A DNA stretch of 64,000 bases from Liquidambar formosana (taxonomy: Eukaryota > Streptophyta > Magnoliopsida > Saxifragales > Altingiaceae). Below the pieces are notes generated by a model. It was given only the letters and a program-made list of their open reading frames with translations, did no database searches and was not told the origin of the DNA. The stretch is taken from NCBI GenBank assembly GCA_039720395.1, contig JBBPBK010000144.1:1-64000 (forward strand), read 5' to 3'. Numbering within the stretch: position 1 is the stretch's first letter; each line of letters begins with the position of its first letter. Shown one piece after another: positions 22,132 through 37,100 of the stretch. Made by a program: the position numbers and the translations under genes.

Positions 22132-25100
22132 TCAGCGGCTCCCAGAGCTTCTTTTACGGCTCGGCCCAGCTCCGTCACGACCCCCACGAGGTACTCTAGG
22201 AGGGCGCATCGCTGGTGGCGGCTGCATAAACAGAACCCATTGCAAATGAGCTAAGTATGAGAATAGGGTTGGTTAAAAACCACAAATGGGAACTTAAAAT
22301 GGGTTGAAAACTTACCACGACATCCAAACGGGCTTCCGCCATGGATTTGGCTAAGCTCATCCTCACAAGGTCACGCCTCAAGCCCTCACTAAGTTCAATG
22401 AACTCTTGGGCATAGGCTGCAGGTACCTAGGACAATCAATAAGGTTAAATTGAAGGTAATGCTGAAAGAAAAAGAAATACCCATAAAGAGAACTCACCTG
22501 TTCTCGATTTGGGTCGATCCTAGGGGATTCATCAAATGCAGGATGGGTGATGGCGGTCTTGACAAAGTCTGACCCGCAGCATAGATCAATGTACCAATTA
22601 GGTTGAGGCAAGGACAGTGACCTATCCCCCTCCATCTCATCGTCCTCAAAGCCAGGAACCACTCCTGAGCCTACTGTCGAGCTATACCCTCGTGCTCGTC
22701 GACCCTGCAAGTGTTCACCTATTAAATAGAGTCTCTATCAAAAGAAAAGTCTAAGAAAGCATCAAAGGCTTACCCCCTGAGGAGGGAGGCCTGTCACCCT
22801 GGGCCTCATCAGATATTGGAGGCAGAAAGTGTCATACGCCATATCAGGAGAAGTGAACTCCTCCGCATCCCAGCCTCTCAGGGCATCCCACAATTCCTCC
22901 CCCTCCATCAAGTTAGCATGCCTCATGTTAAATGGTGGTGGCATTGGAACCATGGCTGCGTTCACATCACCCATGACTTGTCGTAAGACATACTCCCCTA
23001 GGTACCAGTACCTACCCACGGGGCCTTCCAAGAGCACCCTCTTGCCAGTCAGCATCAAGCTAGGAATGCATCTTTTGGGTAGCATTGGTATCCATATCTT
23101 CCATGGATTCCATTCAATCTGTCCAAAAATCCAAAATGAGAAATTGGAAGTAAAAAAGTAAAAAAGAAAAGAATAAGGAGAGAATTTCACCATATCAGCA
23201 GTGAGGCCTGCTAGGTGAGCTCTAGCATAGGCGTAATCATGACGATTCGCCGCTCGGATGGACACATAAGTGGGGGAGTAATTCTTGAGGGTAGGCCATT
23301 CAATGGTTTCCTCAGCAAGGGAGGGGCGACATAGGTTGAGGTACTCATAGCACCAGACCTGCCAAAAGTCGAGATAAGAGTCAAAAAGAAAAAAATATAA
23401 GAAAGAGTAAAAAGAAATGAAAGGGAAGTAGCATTACTTCCCAAACAAAGGGCATCCCGCCGAAGTCCTTGGTCATACTGCGTGACATGTCACACATTGT
23501 GCGATACATGGTGGCTAGAGCAGCCCCTCCCCAGTTGAATTTCCTGATCTTGTCAACATCCTCCATGCTTGCAAGAAGACCCAAAGGGGCTAGGTCGCCC
23601 ATCCCGGCAAAGAATGTGCATGAGATCATGTACAGAAGGAATGCCCTTGTAGTGCAATCGGGGCTCGCACCTTCGCTCTCCCTTTGTTTGGCAAACTTCT
23701 TGAAAAGCCAAGTGCGGCGCACGGCTTTCTTGATTACCTCAACTTCCATCCCAAGGTAAGCTAAGAGATAATCCTCATCCGTGTGAGCCTCTTCATAGAA
23801 CTCCAAGCTCTTGCCCTTAATGCTCAAGCCCGTGATCATGGTGAAATCCTTGGGGGTTAGTGTCATCTCCCCGAAGCCAAAATGGAATGTATTGGTGGTG
23901 TCCCACCATAGCTCAGACAAGGCTAGCAAAGCTTGCCTATCACATTGGTCATTCCACAAAGAGTCTAGGAATGGACCAAAACCGGCTTTTTCGACATAGC
24001 CCTTGGCAATAGGTTGGAAGTTTTCCATGTTCCGCCACCATTCAATGAGTCCTTTGATAGAGGACCGAGTGCACATGTCCTGAAAGTTGGGCTGTAGCCG
24101 TTGAAAATACCTTGAGAGTTAGTTGAGTGAACATGGAAACAATAAGCTTACACTAGCAATTGGTTTCAAATTGTTTTCTAAAAGGTGTCAAGAAATAGTT
24201 TCTATTCATGAAATGAATTGCTAATGAATGTTTATGAGTTTACTTGTTCATATGCCTTAATTTGGCAAGGATTGAACACTTTTTTATCACTTGGGCATTT
24301 TATCGAACACTTGGGGGGTGACACTTCCCAAGCCTTGAAACAAAAGAATTTTGTATGATCAATCCTTGCTAAATCATAGCATATTACTCACATGAGTGTT
24401 TACTTTGTTGGGAATTGAACAAGAGGGAAAAATAGAAGTGCGGAATATAAAAATTTTTTCCTACGATTCCCAATCCCATGAATCTAACTATGCATAACAC
24501 AAAATCAAACCCTAACTACAAAGAGGGTTAGAACACTTACAGAATTTTTGTCTTCTCCTTTTTGCTCCAAGCTTTGATTCCGGACAGCGGTGAATGAGCA
24601 GCCCAAGTGTGCTGCCTCCAACGGTATCCACACCCAGCTAGAGCTTCAAGTCCTTTCTTTCTTCTTCCTTGTTGTTGCTAGAGGTGGAGAAGAGAGAGAG
24701 AGAGAAGAGAGCCTCCAAGGGGCTGGACGGCTAGGGTTTATTGTGCAAGCCTATTATGCCATGTTACACATAAGTGTGACTTATATAGGCAGCCCACTAA
24801 AGGGGGCTGGCCATGGGGAAGAAACCCTAATAGGGTTATGTGTAATTACACTTAATTGCACATTAACCCCTATTATTTGTATCAAATACAAATAGGCCTA
24901 TAAAGAACTATTCTTTATTCACTAAAACCCTTTCTCTCATAGACTTTAAAGCCCTTCTTGCATGATCAGTGTGTGACCCATTGGGTTCACATCATTAAGT
25001 AGTAGGAATAGCACGAGGTGTGCACAATGGAACTCTTTCCATTTAGGGTCTAATTGGAACTCCTTCCAATTCCCTAATTGATTATAACTCACTTATATCA

Positions 25101-28100
25101 ATTAGGGCTTCTACTAACCATGAGTAACACCTAGCATATGGCTCATGGTGTGGTCCTTAATGAGGTGAATAGTCATTTACAAAGAACCCTTCTGTTATAG
25201 TTTATAGGTTACAATTGCATCCTTCCTTCAACACAATGTCTCCAATTAAACTAATAGGAGATGGAAGTCTGTCAAGTCCCTAGTTCAATTACTTTATACT
25301 CATTCATAGATATCAACTCATTGATGAACTCATGAAACTCTTTTCATATTCATCCTACCATGGCCATGGATTTAATGAGTTATATTATGAATGCTATATG
25401 AGACATTCTCTCTCTTTTCCTGAGAGTGATGGATCCCTTGTTGATCACTCACATGCCTTCACACACATAGCAGTAGGGCCAATGAACACCTTTGCAAACC
25501 CCTGAATAGGATTAGCACTTAGTGTTATCAAACTTCTAAAGCTACATGCATAAGACAACTATGGCGTCTCAGGTCTAAGGATTACTTGTACCACTATAAC
25601 AATGAGAAACTGATTGACAGGCAGGATAAAACTCCATTCAGTTTATCTCATATCTTTGGTCACATTCAGTGTACCTATTCTCGTAATAGGCACCCACTTG
25701 TTGGTTGTAGTGTCTCCACACAAATAGCTTGAGACTAGCTATCCTCCTATAGAGTCAACCTAACAAGTGCTAGTCCTATGGTTCATTACTGTCCATCATA
25801 GTGAACCTTCAATTAGGAATGCTTTAGGAGTTTAGTACAGAGATATATCTATAGTCTCAAAATTACAACTCTTTGTAATTCCATATTCTCAACTCTAACT
25901 CCATGGACATATTATGTAAATATAAATGATGCATATAAACATAATAGAATAAGCCCTTTTATTAAATCAATAATAAATGTGACATACATAAATGAAATCA
26001 AATGATTGTTCCTAATCCCTAAACAATCATCTCTATGATTGGCTCTAGGGCATAATCCTAACAATCTCCCACTTGCACTAATGACAATCGACCATGTATC
26101 GCATACCTATCTTCTCAAGATGTTGGTCTTAGACATAACCAATTATGTTTTAAAGCTTTAGTCAGTAGGTCTACAAAAGCTTATGTAGATAATATCTTCT
26201 GTAATGTATCTATTACCTCTTCCAATGATTCCTCTAATCACTTGGAATTGTCACTCTATGTGTTTGGACTTTTGATGAGACCGTGATTCCTATACTTGAG
26301 CTATAGACCCATTGTTGTCACAAAACAAGGTGTGGGCAACTCAATGGAAGGAACAACTCCAAGTTCTAAATGAACTTATAGATCCAAACAGTCTCCTAGA
26401 CAATGTGACAATTAATTCACCCTTAATAATGGAATCCACTGTATCTTTCATACAGTTCTTCCATTAAGTATTTCACCAACTAAAGTGAATATAAAATATA
26501 CCCCATATGGATTATATCCAAATCCATATACCCATCTACTATGAGTTTAAAATTTCCATATACAATCCAATATTCCAAATTTGAATTGACTGATAACTAT
26601 TTGTAACAATTACAACATAATAGATATCAGGTTCAATACATAGTGTAGAATGAGGCTTCTTAACACTTTAAGAACCTTACTTGTGTTATCCTAGGGCACA
26701 TGCCCTTGAATAATGAATTCTTATCTAAAGTAAATCAGACCTCCCTTAGAATTCTCCATGTTGAACTCCTTCAACATTTCAACTATGTTTGATGATTTGG
26801 AGATACTTAGCAATCTATATGATCTATCTCTATAGATCTTATTGGATGCTTTTGCCAAATCTTTCATGAATTAGTTTTTCTCCAAAAACTAAAACTTTAC
26901 ATTAGATAACATTCATATATCATTCATAATGATTATGATGTCATCCATACTTAGGATAAAGAAAAACGATCGCACTCCCACTAACCTTTTATACACTCAT
27001 GGTCCATCTATACAATGAGAGAAATCAAACAATTTGATTACTTCAACTTTATAGATGTTCTAATTATGAGAACCTTGTAGTCTATTAATAGACTTCTATA
27101 ACTTACACACTTTTATGGTTTTTCACCATTTGATATAACATCTTTATATCCTTTTTGACATATCTCATATTCAAAATGTGTGTTTATAGATAACAAGATC
27201 CAAATGGATTTCAGCATAACTATTATCAAACAAGTTTCTTTATAGACAACTTTTTGCCTATGTTGAAAACATTCTTAAATAGCCAAGCCTTTTAGGTCTC
27301 TACCTGTCCATATTGGATTTAATGACTCTTAGTCATTTCTCAAGTTGATGTCAAACATCGCCTAATCATAATCAATAGGATTATCTTGGTGATCTTTATC
27401 ACCAAAGAACAATTCTTTCACATTCTAATGGAGATACAATATCTCTCTTATGTTAAAGAAATATCCAATTTGATCTATGAAAAGAATGTGGTGTAATTAA
27501 AGGTTTTGCCTCAATAGGGGCAAGGGTTGGATCTTTGTTGGTTTGTGGCTTTACAAACAATTCTGTAAATTCTATCTACTTTTGCATCTTTCTTGAATGA
27601 ACTCTTTCTCAAGAAAATCCAGCAATCATCCTAATGGACAACTTTTGTTCATTAGAGTAATAGAAATACTATCCCAACCACTTTTAGGATATACCACAAT
27701 TCAACACTTACTTGACCTTATTTCCAGATTGTCTACATTATGTTTCCAGACAAACGTAGCACAAGCCCAAGCCTTAACTTCTTTAAGTTGGGTTTCTTCC
27801 CATATCATATCTGATATAATTGGTACAAAACTGGAGTGAACCCTAAATTATCAATATGTAGCAATTTTAAGGTATATCCTAGATGGATACATTAGTAAAA
27901 CTCATCATGGATCAAACCATATCTTAATAGGGTTCAATTCGTTCTCTTAGATTCACCATTGAGCTATGGTATTCTAAGATGAGTCTACTGTAATTGAATG
28001 CATGCTCTACATGACTATATACATCACAATGTATTAGTCAAATTATAAATGTAACTCTTTCACTTCACCAAGTAAAAGATGGGTTTAGTCATCTCATAAC

Positions 28101-31100
28101 CAAGTCATAATCGTTACATTTAAATGAGAGTCTCTACATCTCTTGTATTCTTGGAATACGTTGCATTCGCTCTAATTAGTCATTTAAATTCAGAAATCAA
28201 ATTTCTAGAATGTCTTAAATGACCTAGTTAAGAAATAAGTTCCCAAAATTAATCTAGCAACTCTTGCTCTATTAAAATTTTTAATGGTAACTTATTATCT
28301 ACTTAACTTTCTGCTTCGATTTAGATTACACTAGAATCCAAAAACCAAGAAGCAGAACTAACCAACAATTTAGTTTAGAGCATGAACCAAAACTTCAAAA
28401 GTTTGGTTCTTCTAGGAAGACTGATACTTTATCAAGTTCCCTTTACAATACCTTATGTTTACTACAAAATAATTATATTTCTTTGTCTTTGACTTTTCAA
28501 GACTTGCTTTCCTCTATGCTTCCATTTTAAATCACATCTAGCTTCTCAAGCTATTCTATGTGATTAATCATTTTTCAAAAGAATGATTATTAATAAACAA
28601 CTTTTATTACATCCTAGTCCAGAAGAAGTCCTTTATAACTACTATACTTTATAGTATTTTTTACTCACTATACAACCTTTGTATGTGATGTAGGACATCA
28701 AAGGCACTTGCATTGACTAATTTTGCTTCTGAAGCTCATTAGTCATAAATACTATCATATAGTATGGCAACAAGATGCCAATTGCGCATAGTGTCTTTTT
28801 CTTCTTAGGATGTTTTATGGAGGGCCTTTAATAAAAGGCCTAATAGCATATAAACAATCTTTTGGAATTGAGAACAATTCTCAATTTCCTAAGTCAATCA
28901 AAGAAATCGGGTTTAGTCAAACTATCAATATCCTATATTAGGAAATAGGGGTTTTGAGGTGAGTAATTAGGTAATCTACATAAACAAAGAATTAGATTTC
29001 TTTTTTATCCATAATGATTGGGTCTTTAATCATATGGTACCTCCCACTATTTTATCAAATTCCATACACCCTCTAATGGAATTCGGGAATCTCATTCCTA
29101 ATGGGGATTGGGGTCCCACTGTGACCTAGAAGCCTCACATGTTAGTTTCTTGGCTTCTAACCCACAATAAGAAGACAACTCTTTGTCTATTGCTTCATAA
29201 GCAAGTTCCAATCGTTTTGCCTCTAGCGAACATACACCTCACATGTTAGTTTCTTGGAATACTTCCCTAGTTAAGTTAAACCCATCATTCACACAGGTAT
29301 GTTTCGCCAAATATATACCTCACATGTTAGTTTCTTGGTATATACCAGTTTAGGCACCCCATGATATCTCATATGTGATAGTTTCAAGTAATGTCTTTAA
29401 CATGGGTAGCTCCTACATGTCTGCAGCCAGGTACCCACATTAAGGGACGTTAGATGATCCTATAATGATGGAAGGCAATGAAGAATTCATTCCCCAATGA
29501 CTTCTCCATTTTCAACTTAATATTAAATAAGAGGGGTTTTAAAGGGTCTCATCAAATTAACATGCATCCTATGTATCAAAATTTAAATATATAAATTATG
29601 CTATTTATAATCGTACATCTCATGCTATTATAAATCATACATCGCATGCTATTATATATCAACATATATAAAGTACCATATTTTGATATTAGTCCCTAAG
29701 TGAATAAGTAACATATACCAAACTATGGTATTGGAGCTAATACAATTATCTCATAAATTTAAGCTCCCACTATGATGATTATGGACTTTGAGAGGATTCA
29801 ATCCAAGCCAATAGATTGAATCCAAGGTCTAAGGTGGGTGTAGGTGATCGTAAAATAACACATTCGAAACATGCATGCTGTCTTGAAACACTTCTCTAAG
29901 CTTTCAAGTCCTTCAATCTACTCCCTTGGCTTAATGGTCTCCACCATTGGCTTGTTGGGCTCTATCATGCTCCTTTGGGTCCACCATGCTCCTTAGTGCG
30001 CTCTCGATTACATAACATTTACATAATTTAAAAAAAGGGATACATAAGGGGAATGTGGGGTACATAAGAGAATGATAGAGAGAGAGGGAAGGTGGCATGC
30101 AAACCCCAAATAATAAATTACATCACCATAATAAAATTACAACTCTTGAAAAATTATTACAACCCATTCATAAGACGGCCAATCACAATTGGTTTAAGGG
30201 GTATAGTCCATAATCATCATCCAAACACATACATACAATCTCATTGCATAATGTAAAGAAAAACTGTAAGCATTAAGACATATGGGCATTATGGTAATTC
30301 TCTTGAATGATTTACATTAATCTCATTAATGCATTCTAATCTTATTAGGTTTAAAGAAAAATATCCAGAATTAAATAAAGTCTTAACATTTAAGACATTT
30401 AGTTTCAATTAATCAAATTAATAGAAACATATAAAGTTTCCTAAAATAACTCTAATATCCAATATTAGGGTTTCCTTATTTAAACAAAACAATTTCATTT
30501 AATTACGAATTTCCAGATTTTAATTTAATCCCCAATTGTATTTTAAACCATTTAAAACATTATAAAATTAATCAATATTAATTAAATAATTAACATGGGA
30601 ATTAAATAAAATCAATTAAATGATGAATTAGTGCATTAGGGTTTCCTAAAACCCTAAACCCTAAATGCATAACCCTAAACCCTAAATGCAAGCCCTAATC
30701 ATTAAATGCCTTATGATTGGTCATTTAATGACCAATCATTAAAACCCTAGGTTCATACGGTATTTAATAAAAGGGATTAGGGTTTAATTAATGCCAAATA
30801 GGGTATTTATTACCCTTAATTAATTACACTAATTAGGGTCATCAAAACCCTAACCCTAGACATCATTAATGGTATTAATTATGCCCTAACAATCAATAAC
30901 CATGATTGGTCATTTAATGACCAATCATTAACTCTTAATTAAGGTAATTAATATTCCAATTAGGGTTTTAATTAATGCCATAATGAAATTAGGGTTTCAT
31001 CATTAACTCAAAATTAGGGTTTCATCCTTAACTCTATGCAGCCGTCACTACCAGGGGGCTGCCTGAGCTTGGCTAGGCTGCCATGGCCACCAACGGCTGT

Positions 31101-34100
31101 GGGAGGCCATGGCCAACCAAGGGAGAGGACTACAGGGGTGTGGGACAAGCCCTTGGACATGTGAGAAGTGGTGGAAGTGGCTGCCATCATCAAGAACAAT
31201 CAGGGTTTCCAAAACCCATTGCTGGAGCCATTGTTGCAGACCTGGAAGGTCACAATAGCTTCTAAATCCTTATCAATTCGACTCCTCCATTGAAACCAGC
31301 TTTTGTATCATGTCCCTACATGAAATACTAAGCTAATAGAAGAGGTTTGGATGATCAAATCATCACCAATTGTTCTAAACAATTAAAACAACAGTAGGCT
31401 GCCCAGAATTTGACAGCACACTGTCCATGATCAGAAATTGATTTAAAACCCAGCAAGATGAATGAATTAGGCTACCAAACGAATTTTCCCAGTATCCTAA
31501 ATGTCTTAGGAAACTAATGCAATTGGTTTCATGCAATTTGGAGTTCCCTAACTCAAGTTCTAATCAAAACTCCATTGATGACTTTTCTGCAGAGAAAATC
31601 TGCTATGCTGTTCATGAAAAATTTTCAAACTTTTTGAATCTTTTTCCATCAAAACCTTTTTGAAACTTAAAGAAAATCATATACACATGATATATAATGA
31701 TCCTACAAAGATCTTCCATCATAAATACAGCAGCTTTAATTAGAATTAATTGCAAGAACCTTAGGGTTCTAAAACCCAGATTCAGCCTCCATGGTGTTCT
31801 TCTCCTTCTTCCTTCTGTTCTAGCATCTTAATCCAATTATGATGCATCTAAATGCTTGGGAACCTTTCCCTACCATGTCTAGAACATAACCCAAGTGATG
31901 GCAACCATTGCTATGCCTTTGATCTCCATCAATAACTCAAAGTTGTGGCTATTGTATCATTCCCGAGCAAAACTGTCTTTCCAGACAACCTGTAGTAAAA
32001 AATTCATAACTTTCACTACAGAACTCGGATTAACGCACCGTTTGTTGGGTTGGAAAGCTTATTCGAAGATCTTTCTAACCATATATGGCTCGAAAATTTT
32101 GGAGAAGAACTCTGAATTCGGCAGGCAAAACAAGATGATGGTTTTTCATGGCTACCATGAAAACTGTTCATAACAGTTTTATAAAACCCTAGTTTCCTTA
32201 TTCTTCTTCTCCAAACTCAAACCCTATGCAACCTATTGCATCCATGGCTACACTTAACCATCAATTAGAAGAGGAGTAGAAGAGAATTGACCTAGGGTTC
32301 CAAACTCTAGGTTCAGCCATGGAGGAAAACCAATTATGCAGAAAAATTTTTCCAGATTTTTGAATCATTCAACTACACCATAATTACCAGCCCATATGTA
32401 TTTTGTATTATGCATAAAACCTGGCTCTGATACCACTGTTGGGAATCGAACAAGAGGGAAAAATAGAAGTGCGGAATATAAAAATTTTTTCCTACGATTC
32501 CCAATCCCATGAATCTAACTATGCATAACACAAAATCAAACCCTAACTACAAAGAGGGTTAGAACACTTACAGAATTTTTGTCTTCTCCTTTTTGCTCCA
32601 AGCTTTGATTCCGGACAGCGGTGAATGAGCAGCCCAAGTGTGCTACCTCCAACGGTATCCACACCTAGCTAGAGCTTCAAGTCCTTTCTTTCTTCTTCCT
32701 TGTTGTTGCTAGAGGTGGAGAAGAGAGAGAGAGAGAAGAGAGCCTCCAAGGGGCTGGACGGCTAGGGTTTATTGTGCAAGCCTATTATGCCATGTTACAC
32801 ATAAGTGTGACTTATATAGGCAGCCCACTAAAGGGGGCTGGCCATGGGGAAGAAACCCTAATAGGGTTATGTGTAATTACACTTAATTGCACATTAACCC
32901 CTATTATTTGTATCAAATACAAATAGGCCTATAAAGAACTATTCTTTATTCACTAAAACCCTTTCTCTCATAGACTTTAAAGCCCTTCTTGCATGATCAG
33001 TGTGTGACCCATTGGGTTCACATCATTAAGTAGTAGGAATAGCACGAGGTGTGCACAATGGAACTCTTTCCATTTAGGGTCTAATTGGAACTCCTTCCAA
33101 TTCCCTAATTGATTATAACTCACTTATATCAATTAGGGCTTCTACTAACCATGAGTAACACCTAGCATATGGCTCATGGTGTGGTCCTTAATGAGGTGAA
33201 TAGTCATTTACAAAGAACCCTTCTGTTATAGTTTATAGGTTACAATTGCATCCTTCCTTCAACACAATGTCTCCAATTAAACTAATAGGACATGGAAGTC
33301 TGTCAAGTCCCTAGTTCAATTACTTTATACTCATTCATAGATATCAACTCATTGATGAACTCATGAAACTCTTTTCATATTCATCCTACCATGGCCATGG
33401 ATTTAATTGTTAGGATTATGCCCTAGAGCCAATCATAGAGATGATTGTTTAGGGATTAGGAACAATCAATTGATTTCATTTATATATGTCACATTTATTA
33501 TTGATTTAATAAAAGGGCTTATTCTATTATGTTTATATGCATCATTTATATTTACATAATATGTCCATGGAGTTAGAGTTGAGAATATGAAATTACAAAG
33601 GGTTGTAATTTTGAGACTCTAAATATATCTCTGTACTAAACTCCTAAATCATTCCTAGTTGAAGGTTCACTATGATGGACAGTAATGAACCATAGGACTA
33701 GCACTTGTTAGGTTGACTCTATAGGAGGATAGCTCGTCTCAAGCTATTTGTGTGGAGACACTACAACCAACAAGTGGGTGCCTATTATAAGAATAGGTAC
33801 ACTGAATGTGACCAAAGATATGAGATAAACTGAATGGAGTTTTAACCTGCCTGTCAATCAGTTTCTCATTGTTATAGTGGTACAAGTAATCCTTAGACCT
33901 GAGACACCATGGTTGTCTTATGCATGTAGCTTTAGAAGTTTGATAACACTAAGTGCAGATCCTATTCAGGGGTCTGTAAGGGTGTTCATTGGCCCTTCTG
34001 CTATATGTGTGAAGGCATGTGAGTGATCAACAAGGAATTCATCACTCTCAGGAAAAAGGGAGTGAATGTCTCATACAGCATTCATTGAATATAACTCATT

Positions 34101-37100
34101 AAATCCATGGGCCCATGGTAGAATGAATATGGAAAGGAGTTTCCATAAGTTCATCATTGAGTTGATATTAATGAATGAGTATAAAGTAATTGAACTAGGG
34201 ACTTGACAGACTTCCATGTCCTATTAGTTCAATTGGAGACATTGTGTTGATGGAAGGATGGAATTGTAACCTGTAAACTATAACAGAAGGGTTCTTTGTA
34301 AATGACTATTCACCTCGTTAAGGACCACACCATGAGCCATATGCTAGGTGTTACTCATGGTTAGTAGAAGCCCTAATTGATATAAATGAGTTATAATCAA
34401 TTAGGGAATTGAAAGGAGTTTCAATTAGACCCTTAATGGAAAGTGTTCCATTGTGCACAACTTGTGCTGTTCCTACTACTTGATGATGTGAACCCAATGG
34501 GTCACACACTGATCATGCTAAGAGAGCTTGATTGTCTATGAGAGAAAGGGTATAAGTGATTAAAGAAAAGTTCTTTAAGGGGCTAATTTGTATTTGATGC
34601 AAACTAGTGGGCTAATTGTGTAATTAAGAGTAATTACACAAATTAGATTAGGGTTTGGAATCCCCCCTTGGCCGGCCCTAGTTGGAGGCTATTTAAAGCC
34701 TCTTATGATGTGATGACATCATCACTTAATGCACTCTTGGAGGCTCCCAAGTGCTGGCCGAAATTTTCACAGCCCTCCCTCTCTCTCTCTCCCTCTTCTC
34801 CACCTCTAGCAACCCTAAGGAAGAAGAAGGAAAGGACAACTTGCTCAAGCTAGGTGTGGATACTGTTGGAGGCAGTACACTTGGACTGCTCAATCAGAAG
34901 ACAAAGCTTGGAGCATAAAGGAGAAGACTTGAATCAACTGTAAGTAATTCTACCCTGTTCTAGTTAGGGTTTATGGTTTTTGTATTAAGCATAATTAAGA
35001 TTCATGGGTTTGGGAATCATAGGAAAAATTTTAAATTCCGCCTTTGTATTTTTCCTCTCTAGTTTGATTCCCAACAGTGGTATCAGAGCCATGATTATGC
35101 CTAATACAAACTGCATGTGGGCTGTAATTCATGGTAAATTGATTGGTTTAATGAATTAAAATTCTGTTCATGCATAAAGCTTGGTTCCCTCTCATGGCCG
35201 AACCTGGGGTTTATGAACCCTAGGTTATTTCTCTTCTATTTCTCTTCTAAAAGGTGTTTTAGGGCTGCTGGAAATTCAAAGAGTTGAATAGGTTTCAGTT
35301 TTGGAGAAGAAGAAGGAGGAAACTAGGGTTTCCTCTTCATGGCCGAACCTGGGGTTTTGAACCCTAGGCTGTTTTTCCCTCTTCTCCTCTTCTAATATTC
35401 TTCTAACATTAATTCTGGAATTTTTGAGAAGCATGTGATGTATACAGAAGAAGAAGAAACCAGTGTTTCTTCTATGGAGGCCGAACCTGGGGTTTGGAAC
35501 CCTAGGTTGTTCTCTTTTGTGTTTTGTTTTTGATTTGGTTTAATTAAGACATGAGATGCCTGTAATTAATCCACATAAAGTTGTTATGGTGATTTCTCAA
35601 GTATAGGGATGCATAGAAATCAAAACAAATCAAAAAGTTTGGGAAGAACACCATGGAGTTCGAATCTGGGTTTTAGAACCCTGTGGTTCTTGCTACTGTT
35701 CTGATATGATATCTCTGTAAAATTGATGTAAATCCTTTATAGGATAATTATACATATTGTATGTATGATTTTCTTTAAGTTTTATAAGAGTCTTGATGCA
35801 TATAAGAATCAAAAGGTTTGATTTCTTGAAAAACACAGCAGGCTGTTTTTCTGCAGAAAGTCATCAATGGAGTTTTGTTCATATCTTGAGCTAGGGAACT
35901 CCAAATTGCATGAAACCAATTTTGTTAGTTTCCTAAGACATGTAGGATGCTAGGAAAAATAATTTGGTAACCTGAATTAATCATCTTGCTGGGTTTTGAA
36001 TCAATTTGTGATCAGGGACAGTATGCTGTCAAATTCTGGACAGCCTACTGTTCTTGAATTGTTTAGAACAATTGGGGATGATTTGATCATCCAAACCACT
36101 TCAATTAGCTTAGTAATTCATGTAGGGACATGATACAAAAGCTGGTTTTGTTGGTGGAGTCGAATTGATTCAAGTTTTAGAAACGTTTGTGACCTTGGAG
36201 GTCCTCCCATGGTGGTGCCAGCAAGGGTTCTTGAAACCCTAATGTTCTTTGAAGAAGACAGCCCTCTTGGCCACTCCACACGTGTCCATGGGCTTGGCCC
36301 AAACCCTAGCTTGAATTCCCCTTTGCTGGCCATGGCCTCCCATGGCCTGGCCAAGCCATGGCAGCCTTGGCTAGCCATGGCAGCCCACTGTAGGTGGCGG
36401 CAGCCTTAGGGTTTCTTAGGAAACCCTAATTCCCATTAATGATGAAACCCTAATTCATTAATTGCATTAATTAAAACCCTAATTGACTATTAATTACCTT
36501 AATTAAAATGTTTAATGATTGGTCATTAATTGACCAATCATGGTTATTAATCATTAGGGTATAATTAAGTGCATTTATGATGTCTAGGGTTTAGGGTTTA
36601 GGAAACCCTAATTCGTATTAATTAAACCCTAATTCTATTAATGCATTAATTAATAACTGAACCTAGTAATTAATGTGTCTAACCTAGGGTTAAATGATTG
36701 GTCATTAATGACCAATCATGATCATTAATGGTTTAGTAATTAATCATTGGCATTTAATAGGTTTAAGGTTTAGGGTTTTAGAAACCCTAATTAGTGCATA
36801 TTAATTAGGAGTAATTAATATCCTAGGTGGCATTAATTAAACCCTAATCCTAATCATTAATACCGTATAAACCTAGGGTTTAAATGATTGGTCATTAATT
36901 GACCAATCATAAGGCATTTAATGCATTAGGGTTACACTTAGGGTTTAGAGTTAATGCATTTAGGGTTTAGGGTTTTAGGAAACCCTAATGCACTAATTAA
37001 TTAATAAAATGATTTTATTTAATTCCGAAATTGATTATTTATTTAATGGTGATTAATTTTATAATGTTTTAAATCGTTTAAAACACAATTTAGGAATAAA

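Noticed and set aside
22132..24110. PMD gene as an ordinary host gene interrupted by transposons
   Set aside because: It lies between G1 pol and the G1 3' LTR, shares the LTR cassette, and antisense PMD frames are known in Tat elements. Not fully excluded.
36415..36990. Interstitial telomere or chromosome end
   Set aside because: CCCTAA words are scattered, mixed in orientation and part of the Copia leader in every copy; no continuous telomere array.
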